Positions 1 through 11,800 of a DNA stretch of 64,000 bases are shown here, piece after piece. Source of the DNA: Undaria pinnatifida. Its lineage: Eukaryota; Sar; Phaeophyceae; Laminariales; Alariaceae. The stretch is from NCBI GenBank assembly GCA_012845835.1, contig JABAKD010000030.1, positions 4,729,416 to 4,793,415 on the forward strand, read 5' to 3'. Both the position numbers and the translations under genes were made by a program. Every line of letters begins with the position of its first letter. The stretch's first letter is position 1. The notes below the pieces were generated by a model. That model worked only from the letters and a program-made list of their open reading frames with translations, did not search any database and was not told the origin of the DNA.

Positions 1-118
1 AGGATGCAGCCGCCCTGCATGCGACGCGTCGAACAAATTACGGCGCTTCGCGCTTGGCGCAAGCAGCGTCTCCGCCCCGGCATCGCAGGAACGCCTCAGC
101 CTATGACCTCAAGACCAC
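1..118 (+). repeat. fragment of a dispersed repeat (GCTTCGCGCTTGG family)
   Basis: Shares the core ACGGCGCTTCGCGCTTGG with copies near 10.1, 12.3, 13.4, 36.0, 49.3 and 57.7 kb. The left part lies beyond the window edge. Confidence 0.7.
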
Positions 119-173
119 GGGCCACACCTCATAAAGATTGCACCAAAGGGGGTTAAACCCGGGAGCGGAGACA

Positions 174-705
174 GACGCATGCCACCATAGGGAGGCACCG
201 TTTTTTTTTTCGAGGTTCCTCAATTTGGGAGCTTAAGGCATGTCTTAAGCCCCCCCCCCTCCCCAGAAAAAAAAAAAAGATTTTGGAGGAAGAAAAAAAA
301 CTGCCACCGGATGAAATGTCCCATGTCCCACGTGTTCAACGAGAATGATGCATCAAAAAATAAAAATGATCCATTTTCGACGATTTTGGGTTAAGGAGCG
401 GCTCCCCGTCATTCAGAAACCGTTATCGCTAGAAACAGGTATACCTTAATATGGCGTATTTACGACGATTTCGGGTTCAGGAGCCCCGTCATTCAGAAAA
501 CGTTATCGCCAGAAGGAGGTATACCTTAATATGGCGTATTTACGACGATTTCGGGTTCAGGAGCCCCGTGATTCAGAAAACGTTATCGCCAGAAAGAGGT
601 ATACCTTAATATGGCGTATTTACGACGATGTTGGGTTAAGGAGCCCCCCCCATTCAGAAACCATTTCGGACGAAAAGTGAAACCTCTGTCGTAGCAGCAC
701 GCGCC
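174..705 (-). mobile_element. TIR element with internal 77-bp tandem units
   Basis: In reverse orientation this matches elements at 31.2, 46.4, 54.1 and 55.0 kb. Degenerate ends (GACGCATGCCACC... and ...GTAGCAGCACGCGCC) resemble the GACGCGTGCTACG terminal inverted repeat of the copy at 54133. About three 77-bp units with the core AGGTATACCTTAATATGGCG fill 395-650. No coding capacity. Confidence 0.75.
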
Positions 706-1140
706 GAGGAGCTCTACTAAACACCTCACCCAAAACCTGTGTTTTGAGAAAAAATGAAGAAATCTCATGACCTAGATATTCAACGAAAAAAAAAAAAAAA
801 TGACAAAAAAAAAAAAATGTCAGTCTCTGCAGCATCGACCACAAGAAGCGATCCGATCCAATCCGAGCTGCTGCTTCTGCTGGTGGGGTATTTTAATAGG
901 AGATGCGTTCGGAGTGCAACACGGGGAAGGCTGTGTGAGGCCAGCAAGCGTACGAGGCACGATGAGACGACGATGATGCTCGGATTTGCCGCAAGTATTT
1001 TGCCCTACGAGACGCTTGATTTTTTCGACCGATCGCGCTTTCCGCTTTTTTGGCTTGTATACTATAGTCAAGACACAAACAAGTCCTTATGAAGGGTCCG
1101 CTCTTTTGGCCTGTATACTATAATCAAGACACAATAAAGT

Positions 1141-1414
1141 CGGTCGCCCCGGCGGCGTATCAGGTTATCCTCGAGCCTGGTATTGGACAGTTTCGTGAGT
1201 TCGAGCCCCGCCGAGTGCATACTCGTGTAAATTCGTTGGGATTTTTTTTTGTGCACAAATTGACTTGCGGAAAGCTCGAGAGCGTGAGTTAGCCAACACT
1301 CGCTGAAAAATCGACGAGCAGTGGGATTGCCGAACCCAGATGCGCGATAAAAATTAAAAGCAAGAACCGGGGGGGGAGAAGGGACGACACCTGTGACCAA
1401 GGCTTGTCCAGAAG
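1141..1414 (+). mobile_element. tRNA-like SINE, copy 1
   Basis: 274 bases matching, in inverse orientation, 43440-43713 at the same length. The head has an A-box-like TGGCG/CGGCGTATCAGG and a B-box-like GAGTTCGAGCCCC about 45 bases apart, as in tRNA-derived SINEs. The body has no open frame. It sits in the presumed 3' part of CTF18 downstream of exon 13. Confidence 0.75.
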
Positions 1415-1556
1415 CTGGAAAGTAGAAGTGTGAGAAAAAAAAACCAGAAAAAAAAGTCCCTGTAAAAAGGGTGAAGGAGCCGGCCTCCTTATTCTGAAAA
1501 CTTTTTAGTAAAAAAGAGCTGCCTGACGCGCCGTCACGCCTCCAGCGTATTCCCAC

Positions 1557-1652
1557 CTGAGTCGAGCGGCCCGTGGCCCCGAGCTGCCGGCCGTCAACGA
1601 AGCTGTGCAGGATGTTACTCTTCGCTGCTCTCGCGGTTCGGGCCGCGAAGTC
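1557..1652 (-). CDS. CTF18: CTF18 exon 13, last exon in the window
   Basis: A 32-codon phase 0-0 exon: CTTTCCCAG|GAC to ACTCAG|GTGGGA. The peptide [15 protein letters not shown] aligns with the MSQMRNLIQTLVSG helix that follows exon 12 in the family. It lies about 2.5 kb from exon 12 across the CCAA array, so it is easily missed. Confidence 0.8.
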
Positions 1653-4600
1653 CTGGGAAAGGGCATGAGCGCCGCAACAACAAAGCCAAGAAGAAAAACA
1701 AAATGAGAGAGAAAAAGGGGGAGAGGGGGTGGAGGGGAGGATTGAACACGGACGAAACCATAAGTGTATTCGAGGGGAGGGAGAGGGCAACATTAAGACA
1801 AACAAGCCGAAAAGGGGACACCAAACAAACCACTAAGAAAAAGAAAAAGAAAAAAAAAACAAGACTATAAAGCAAGCGCAGCCAAACACAAAAGCATCAA
1901 TATTCAAGCGAACAGGCAAATCAGACAGAAAAACTAGCAAAGTCAACACACACAAAAACACACAAAACCACAACCAACTAACCAGCCGGGCCAAGGACAA
2001 CCCACCCAGCAACCAACCAACTAACGATCCCACCTCATCCAACAAGTCAACACTACAAATCAACCTACGAACCAACACTAATCCAGCAAAAACACAAAAA
2101 AAAATAACCAACAAACAAGCAAAACCAACAAACCACCCCACCAGCCAACCCCCAGCCTCCCCCCGCCCCAGCATCCAGCCTTCTTGGGGTTTGCATTATC
2201 GCGGTGCGTTTGGTCCTTCAATCAACCCAACCAACCAAAACATCAAGCCAAAATATCCAACCAACCAAAAGCACCCAACCAACCAACAAACTAACCTACC
2301 AACTACCCAATCCAAAAACACCCATCCTCAACCAACGAAAAAAGTAACCAACCAACCAACCAACCAACTGACCAACCAACAACAACCAACTAACCAACCA
2401 GCCAACCAACAAACTAACCAACCAACCAACCAAAAACACCCCAACAACCAACCGATACACTAGCCAACCAACCAACCCACCAGCAATCAAACTACCTCAC
2501 CAACCGACGAACCAACCAACCAACCATCCAGCCAGCCGACCAACTAACCCACCAACCAACCAGCCAGCCAACTAACCAACCAACCCACCAACCGACCAAC
2601 CAACAAACTACCCCACCAACAAACTAACCAACCAACCAACCAATCAAACTACCCCACCAACCAACCAACCAACCAACCAAAACACCCCACCGACCAGCCA
2701 ACAAACTACCCCACCAACAAACTAACCTACGACTCAACCAATCAAAAACACTCCACCAACCAACCAACAAAATAACCAACCAACCACCCAATCAGCAAAC
2801 CAACTAACCAACCAACCAAACCAATCAACCAACCAACCAATCAACGATACAGGTACAGGGACAGGTACTCTATTAATAGCAGTTTCGGCCAAAAAAAAAA
2901 AAACTATGAAGGACGCGGGCTCCTCAACCTTTTCGCTACTGCAAAAAAAATTGTCCAACACTAATTTCAAGTAGTTTTTCCCAAAAAACACGCGGGTGCA
3001 CTTCTAATTGGGGTTGTACAGGTACAGGTACTCTATTAATATTGAAAGCAGTTTTGGCCAAAAAATCTTTTCAAAAGAACTGAACGACGGGGGCTCCTCA
3101 ACCCTTTTCGTTCCCGCAAAAAAATCGTCCAACACTATTTCCAAGTAGTTTTCTAAAAAAACGGGGGTTGCACTTCTTGTTGAGTTTATACTGTGCAGAA
3201 AATTGTCCAACACTGATTCCAAGTAGTCTTTCCAAAAAACACGCGGGTGCACTTTTAATTGGGGTTGTACAGGTACAGGTACTCTATTAATATTGAAAGC
3301 AGTTTTGGCCAAAAAATGTTTCAAAAAAACTGAACGACGCGGGCTCCTTAACCCTTTTCGTTACTGCAAAAAAATCGTCCAACACTAATTCCAGGTAGTT
3401 TTCTCCCAAAAAACCGGGGGTTGCACTTCTAATTGGGGTTATACTGCAAAACATTCGTCCCACACCAATTCCAAGTAAGTAGTTTTTCCCAAAAAACCGG
3501 GGGGTGCACTTCTGATCGGGGTTTCATACTGCAAAAAAGTCGTCCAACATTAATCCCAAGTACTTTTTCCGAAAAAAACGGGGTTTGCACTTCTAATTGG
3601 GGTTTTATACTGCAAAAAAATCGTCCAACACCAATTCTTCAAGTACTTTTTCCCAAAAAAACGGGGAGTGAACTTCTAATTGGGGATTCATACTGCAAAA
3701 AGATCGTCCAACACTAATTCCAAGTAGTTTTTCCAAAAAAACCGGGGGGTGCACTTCTACTTGGGGGTGTCAAGTCCCTATCTTATCAGCAACAAAAATA
3801 GCATTCCATAAGGTTTGAGATTCAACAGGACTATTAAGCACGAAAAGCAAACTAAAAAAAACCCAACTTGTTGGCGTTAAACGAACCATACTTCTAATTG
3901 GGGTTATAACCCAAATATCGTCGGAAATGGGGTTACAAAACAAAACTTACTGCTGTAGGTCACGGGATTGCCAATTTCATATTCTCATAGACAAATTCGT
4001 TTTTTCGGCATGATGAGCTACATACAGTTGTAGATGGAGGGCTCGCCAAAAGGAGGAGCTTCAGAAAGAAGAAGAGAAAACAAGAACAAAAAAAAAGCGC
4101 TTCACCTATATCCAACGTAGCGTGTAACCACCTCCCACCTTCTTTGGCTGCGCTATCGCGGCGCGTTGGTCCGAGCGGCAGAGGTAGTGCACGCCCGCGG
4201 CCGCGAGCGGAGCGTAGCGCATGAAGGAGTAGTCCTGGGTTGCGCTCGTGCGAGCGTCCATGAGGTCGGCCATCTCCAGCCAGTCCATCGCCGCCGCTGC
4301 CTGTGCGGATGATAGGCCCGGCGTTACGCTTTGTCGTTCGGTTGTTGATGTTGGGTTCGTTGCTTGTTGTTTGTTTGTTGTTTGTTTGTTTGTTTTTGTT
4401 GTTGTTTGTTGTTTGTTGCTTGCAGCTGTTGCTTGCAGCTGTTGTTGGCTGTTGTTGGCTGCTGTTGGCTATTGTTGTTGTTGTTTTCGGGTCGTTCCGT
4501 CGTGGTTCGGTAATCGCTTGGGCGCTATTAGGTAGAGGCGTTCGGTGGTCGTTCGGTAGTCGTTCCGTCGTCATTCAGTGGTTAAGCCGCCGTTCCGTTT

Positions 4601-5672
4601 TTCGTTTAGGTTTTTCGTCCGGTTTGTTGTTGTTTGGTTTTCGTTCGGCCGAGATTCGGTTGGGGCTCGTTCGACATTTGGTCGTCTTTCGGTACTCAAC
4701 TAGCCATGTATTAGATATTCGGTTTGTCGACCGGGTAGTCAGCCAGTAGTCATTCGGGAGCTATTCGGTAGACCGTTGGTCATCATTCGGTATCGATTGT
4801 CTTTTTAGTCGTTATTCGGCTTGTCGCTCGGTAGTCATTTGGTCGTCATTCGGTAGTCTTCGGCATTTATTCGGTAGTAATTCGGTCGTCATGTAGTGGT
4901 CGGGTGGTTACCACTCGGTCGTCGTTTGGTCTTCATTCGGTAGTCTCCGGATTGGCGTTTGATCATGGTTCGGTTGTTGGGTTGTTTGGTTGTCGTTCGG
5001 TTGTCGTTCGGTTGTCGTTCGGTACAGAGCACATGGGGGGCAGATGGGACTATTTTATCGAGTGTGATCGGTCGAATTTCCAGTCAAAAGTCATATTGGC
5101 CCAGTGGTGGTTGAATGGGGGCGGAACCGAACCGAACCGAACCGAACCGAACCGAACCGAACCGAACCGAACCGAACTAAACCGAACGGAACCGCACCGA
5201 ACCGAATCGAACCGAACCGAACCGAACGGAACGGAATCGAACGGAACCGATTCGAACCGAACAGAGAACCGAACCGAACCGAACCGGCCCGAACCGAGAA
5301 CCGAACCGAGAACGAGAACCGGATCGAACCGAGCCGAACCGAACCGAACCGAACCGGACCACGTTGAACCGAATCGAATCAGCCCGAACCGGCCCGACCC
5401 TACCCAACTCGTCCCCACCTCCACCGAATCTAGCCTTAATTTAAACTACCCTAGCCTAGTCTACACTACCCTACCCGTACCTTGCTCAGGGTGGGGTCGT
5501 TGTAGCGCACGCCCAAGAAGTTCTCGTGAACTCCCGACAGCACCTTTCCGTTGTCGTTGAATGCTTGCACGTCTTCGTACACATCGGCCTCCTTCTGCTC
5601 GTTCATGTACACCCCTCCTGAGCCCTGCAACCGAAAATTAGACAGAAGCGATAACATTAAAGGACAACGGCC

Positions 5673-5708
<36 letters not shown>

Positions 5709-6517
5709 AACATCAACAAAGTAACGAGCGTGCGATGGCCACGGTTCGGTCGCCACACAGCTCTCGCCACGTACGAACTCGCGCTGGCGCACATTCACAA
5801 CTCGTCGTCAACTGCTGCAAGCGTTCGTGGGAAGCGGGAACGAGGCCGAACACATTGCGAGTAGTCGTGACAACAGCAGCCGTCACACAACGGAGTCACG
5901 CTCCGGCCTAGAGGCGCACCAACCATTGTTCTTGTCCCGCAAGGGTCTTGGATTTGGAGGAGCTCCATAACTCACCCTAACACCAGATTTTTGAAAAAAA
6001 AAAGGAAAGTGCAACCCGATCACCAAAAAAAAGAAAAGCATGCCTTAACTTAAGGCTATAATATTAGGTTAATACATACCAAAAGGTTAATACCTGGAAT
6101 TGCTCAACAAGACAAAAAACCGTCGGACATTTTGGATCAAGGAGCCCCGTCCAAATCCGAAAATTGTTTAGCCGACAAGTGCTACCCCGTTCCAGGCCAG
6201 AAATAGGAACCAGCCCAGACACCACACACCACACAAAAAAACACGCCCCCCTAATGCTCACCCCGTCTCCCGCCAGAAACAGGCGTCGCTTCGCCCCCGA
6301 CTTTTTTCGCGTGAAAACCGACCGAAGAACTGAAGGGGGGGGCAGGGGGGCAATGGATTGGTACTAAATTAGTGATGGGATATTTCGTCAGGACTGACCG
6401 GAGGAGGTGGGCAAGAGGCACAAGCAGCAAGTACACGTACACGCTGCAAATATTAGCACGAAACAGTACTGCAAATACTACTACCACCATTACTACTACT
6501 ACTACTACTACTACTAT

Positions 6518-6587
<70 letters not shown>

Positions 6588-8598
6588 GCTACTTCTACTA
6601 CTTCTACTACGACTACTACTACTGCTACTACTACTACTGCTACTGCTACTACTACTGCTACTACTACTACTAATACTACCAGCACCAGCGCCACCAAAAA
6701 AAAAAAAAGCACCAACACCACTACCACCAATAACAAACATTCCAACAGGTCTCGGCGCCAATCCTTAACCCCACCAGTCACCACCCTCAGCAAAGCCGCG
6801 GAGGCGTTCTTCACGCTCCCCGCCTCCCGATCACTTCCCTCATTATACGTCAAACCTCCAAAAGACACAGCAAACCTTCGAACAAATCCCGTCGCTCGTC
6901 CTTAACACCATCCGCCACCGCCGTCAGCAAAGCCGCGGAGGCATTTCTCACTCCCGCCGCCGACGCCGCTCGCCGAGCAACAAACTGGAGCGTATTAAGA
7001 CAAGACCTCACGTCCAGGTGTGATTGGTCTGCTAAACGCGTCAGGGCATCCGTATTTATGGTGAGGTGCTCCGCCAAGCAGATGGCCTGGAGGGAAGGGA
7101 GAGAGGGAAGAGGGAGAGGAGGGGGGGGGAAGGGGAAGGGGAGGGGGAGGGGGAGGGAGAGGAGGGAGGGAGGGCAGTGGAGGTGGTGGCGGGGGTGCGA
7201 AGGTTGACAGCAGTCCACACTTTTTGCCTCGTTACGTATTAACTCCGAAAAAAATCGCAGCTGGTCGGGGTTTTGGGATTAGGCTACAATGCCAGGCAAT
7301 TTTGTCAGGGGAGACAGGGTTTGAAAAAGGTCAAGGTTACTCGTTGGGGTTCTGAGGGCAAAAAGTTCAAAAGTCGAGTACTAGGCATACCACTTCCAAC
7401 CATTTTTTGTCAAAGCTGCGCCAAGGCCGGGGTCTACACAGCCCTCCCTCAGTCGATACACAGCAGTACTGGTCCCTCTGTAGTGCCGGTATGTGCATTA
7501 TAGAGGGAAAACACTGCACTATAGCGGCAACCGGCACTACTCCGCATACTGTTTCCCATATGTGCCAAGCGATTTCACAGGCACTATAGCGGGTAACCGG
7601 CACTACTCAATCGGCACTAGGGAGGGACTACCACTCTACCAGCATATACCTTAAGGCGCTGCACCAGCCTTGACGGGGACGCTTTCGCTCGGAAAACGAA
7701 AACCTGGGCCAAAGCTCGGATAGGTCGCAGCGCCGGAGTCCACTGGTCGTTACAGATCAACACCTGCCCAAGCGAAAAAACAAAAACGAGTTAGGTTTTC
7801 CACCCAAAGAAGAGGCGGTAAAGCGCGGGGGGGTGGAGGGTAGTAGAGAGGCAGGGTATGGCTGAAGTATTGAAGATTGTTGTTGGAATTGCGGAAGGAT
7901 GGGGGGGGGGGGGGGTGTTCCCACCCCTCCCTACCCCACCCCATCCCATCCCACCCCACCCCACCCCACCATCACCCGTCCCAAAGCAATACCACGCCAA
8001 GAAAATGGTCTCACCAGTGGCCTTGTGAGCGCCTTCCGCTTGACCTTCTTGCCGCGTGAGGCGGCACCCGACCCTCTCGCGAGGGGCGCGGTGGCGACGT
8101 CCACCAGCACCTGCGCGGCCGCTTTTCCGTCCGCGCCATCCACCTGAATAATAAACATGGGGGCACCCATGATTTGGGGGCGTGTTTATTGGGGGGGGAG
8201 GGGGAGGGGGATAGGAGGGTGTACTAATTATCATATGAATAGCGGCAGTCATAACCCAATGGGGGGGGGGGGGTACTTATGTCATGCATGCCCATTATCT
8301 TTCGACCTTCGCATCCTTACAGCGCCGGGACGGGTCACCGCATGATATATACCGATTTCACTTTTATATTTTTTGGCGGATGCATGAATCGCTTTAGATA
8401 TAATATACGCGCGCACCACTTTTGGTTTGCTTGTGTTTCTTCCCTGAGGTATTCTTCCACTCCAGAGTGACTGGAGCCTGCCCTGTGACCACCGACTTAA
8501 TTATGCGAGTTAATGTGAGAACAACAACAACGACAACAACAAAACAACAACAACAACAACGACAACGACGACAACAACAACAACGACAACGACGACAA

Positions 8599-8645
<47 letters not shown>

Positions 8646-8751
8646 ACAACAAGGTATTCTTCCACTCCAGAGTGACTGGAGCCTGCCCTGTGACCACGGA
8701 CTTGATTATGCGAGTTAATGTGAGAACAACAACAACGACAGCAGCAGCAGC

Positions 8752-8795
<44 letters not shown>

Positions 8796-8800
8796 CTACT

Positions 8801-8852
<52 letters not shown>

Positions 8853-11800
8853 CTACTACTACTACTACAACAACAACATACATGGTAGGTACCAGAATGG
8901 TATAGTATAGGTTTGGTTTACAGGCGCACCTCGTCGAGCACAATGAGGTTGGGCCGCTTGTCCGCTCGGAGTGTGCCCTCCTCCATCGCCTCCGTCACCC
9001 GCTGTCGAAGCACAGAGGCCGAGCGGTCGTCGCTCGCGTTGATCTCGTACACGCGGTACCCTGCGTGCCGCGCCACCACCTGCGCCAGCGTGGTCTTCCC
9101 CAGGCCCGGAGGCCCACACAGCATGATTATCTACACGGCAGGTTTGTAAATATAAGAGGCGATAGGTGGCGGGGGGAGGGCACGACAAGGGGGGCGGGGG
9201 GTGAGGGGTGGGTGGGTAGGGTGCGGGAGGTGGCGGGTGGGGGGGGGGGGGGAGGGGCGGAGAGGGTGGGGGGAGGTAGGGGAGGGGGTTGAGGAAGCTG
9301 GTCGGAGGGAAGGCGAGTGGGGTTGGGAGGGGGGGGGGGGGGTACTATTAGGCTATCAGAAAAACGATTATTTGAATGTCGAGACATTCTGCAACCATGG
9401 GGGGGGGGCGGGGGCGGGGAGGCGAGGATGACTATCCCGTCGAGTGAATGAAAAACACCAAAAAGCAGGCACAGCTAGTTGCGAGCGATTCTCAAGCTAT
9501 CTCTCTCTCTCCCCGACCACCCCCTCGCTCTCGCCCTCCCCATACAAACACCACATGCAACTAGTTGGGAGCGACTTCAAACTACCCCTCTGTCCCCCCC
9601 TCTCCTCGCCCCCTCCCTTCATATACAACCCCCCCCCCCCCCCCCCCCTCACCCGCGCCTCCGGTCTCTTATCCACCGACGCGTCCTCACTCCCAGCTAG
9701 CGGCATCCCCCCTTCCGTCTTTTTCAATGAAGCACCGCCAGAACCAGCACCACCCTTAGCCGCCTTCCTCGAGCGTGAACCGCACAATCCACGGCGGCGG
9801 CGGCAGCGGCGGCGGCAGCAGCAACGGCGGCGGTCCGAACAAAAAGACGCAGACCGTGACGATGCGGTCGACAACAAAAGAACAGAAGTTAGCATGATGA
9901 GGGCAAGGGAAGCGTCAAGAGAAGGGAGGCGGAAAGGGGGGGAGGGGGGGGGGGGGAGGGGGTAGTGAGAGGGTAAGGGGGAGGTCAAGCTCGGCACAGG
10001 CGGAGGGGAAGCGAAGGGGGAGGTAGGGGTAGAGGTGTACTCATTTCACGCATAAGCATAGTCGTATGATCATACGCTCTAGCACCCCAACAAAACAACT
10101 GCAAACAGCGGGACGGACCACGTCGGGTGTTCACCGACCAGGCAGGCGTCGCCGGCACCAAACGCGAAGCGCCGTGAGGTGTTCGGCGCGTCGCATGAAG
10201 GGTGAGCTGTGTCCTTCTAAGAACCACTTGAGTGGGGCGGACTTCCGCACCTTGACAGCGTACATTTTTTTTTAGCACAAAGATGACAGCTTCGAACGAA
10301 TGCATTTGTTTTCTGGTGTGGACACTCCAAGAGACGGGAAACGCGGATGATACTATGCAACTGCGTCGTGGGTGCCTTGCCATATGCACACTACCATGGT
10401 ACGTGATATCATTCATGCGCGAAGTTAAGGTTCTCCAATCCGCACAATACGAGCTAGGGGAACTCGACCACCATCTCGGTGACCGCCAAAAATAAAAAAA
10501 AAGGCTCGTAAGAAAAAAGAACGGTACCTTGGTGATCTAGCTCAAATAGCAAGGGAGTCCTGTTTTACGGCGTCGTTACCAACCGACGCCAACCAAGCAG
10601 GGGGGGCGGGGGTGAAACCATATAATACTTGGCTGTGGTCCTTAGGGGAATAGGGAGGGGGCAGGGGGGGGGGGGGGGGGTATGACAAGTATGTGCGAGC
10701 TGCAACGATTTCGCGGTACCGCCCTCCGCACTACAATACCAGGTACCTTAGAGCGTGGAGGTCAGAGGTGAACAGGCCAGACGATAACAACATCCCAAAG
10801 CAAACGAAGAGGGTACACAACGAGGCCGTTGCTCCTGGCGCGCAAACCCGAAAACAAAAACGGACACAAGTTCTCATTCCCTCCGCCGATAGGGTATCCT
10901 TTCGCGTCGTGCCCATTCCCTCCCAAAACTCCAAAACCACCGCACCACGCAACGCAAAAACTTACTCCTGCTCCCCCTCTCCCCCCTCATCCCGCTCATC
11001 CCGTCCTTCTCCCTTCCCTTCCTTCACCCCCCACCCCATCCCCTCAATCCCCCCCCCCCCTCCCCCCCTCCCACCCCCTTCCTCATATCCCCTCCCCCTG
11101 CCATGAGCGCCCAAACGTTGAAAAAGTCTCTACTAGGAGTAGGAACGGCGGTACTCCGTCTCGAAAGGGATGCGCGGTCAATGTTCAAAAGACTTAAGGC
11201 AAGCAACAAATAAGTACGCCCCTCCTCCTCCTCCTCCTCCTCCTCCTCCTCCTCCTCCTCCCCGTGACCCCCCCCCCCCCCCCCCCCACTCCTCCTTCGC
11301 ACTGAAATCCCGTTCTTCCACCCGAAACCCCCCCTCCCTTTATTGGCTCACCTCCCTCTTGAACACGAACGGATCCCACGCTTTCACCGCCCTCAGTACC
11401 TCCCGGTTGATGCGCTCGTCGCTCAAAAGGTCCCTGAAGTCGTCGGGCGCGTACTTGTCCACCCACAGCGCCCCACCATCACCCACCCCACCGCTACCCT
11501 TACGCCCACCCGCCCCACCGCCACCGCCACCGCTAGCACCACTAACACCTGCCGCGCTTCCCCCTCCCCCAGCCGCCCCAGCCCCTAACCCCGTCTCCGC
11601 TCCGCCACCGCCTCCATCACGCATGGAAACCCTTCCCCCCCCCCCCCCAAACGCCGCCTCCGCTGCCGCTGCTTCTCGCTCTTCGGCAGCGGTAACCAAA
11701 CTCCTCTCGATAACGCGCCTCTCCGTGACCCTCTCCATAAGGGTCGCCATGGGTGTGCGGAGTAGGTTACCCGCAGGGGTAGCAGTGGTCAAAGCTGTTG

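Larger units (their letters stand above)
1658..4138. other. CTF18 intron 12 with no gene other than simple repeats
   Basis: The 2.5-kb intron between exons 12 and 13. It holds the CCAA array, a 3' tandem array of roughly 80-bp units and AT-rich DNA. No other exon is recognisable. Confidence 0.7.

Noticed and set aside
5050-5560. Open frames on both strands with RTEPN or GSVRF repeats
   Set aside because: A pentanucleotide satellite is open in several frames; no conserved residues.
6251-6905. Long poly-Val, poly-Ser, poly-Thr and poly-Tyr frames
   Set aside because: Translations of the CTA microsatellite in different frames.
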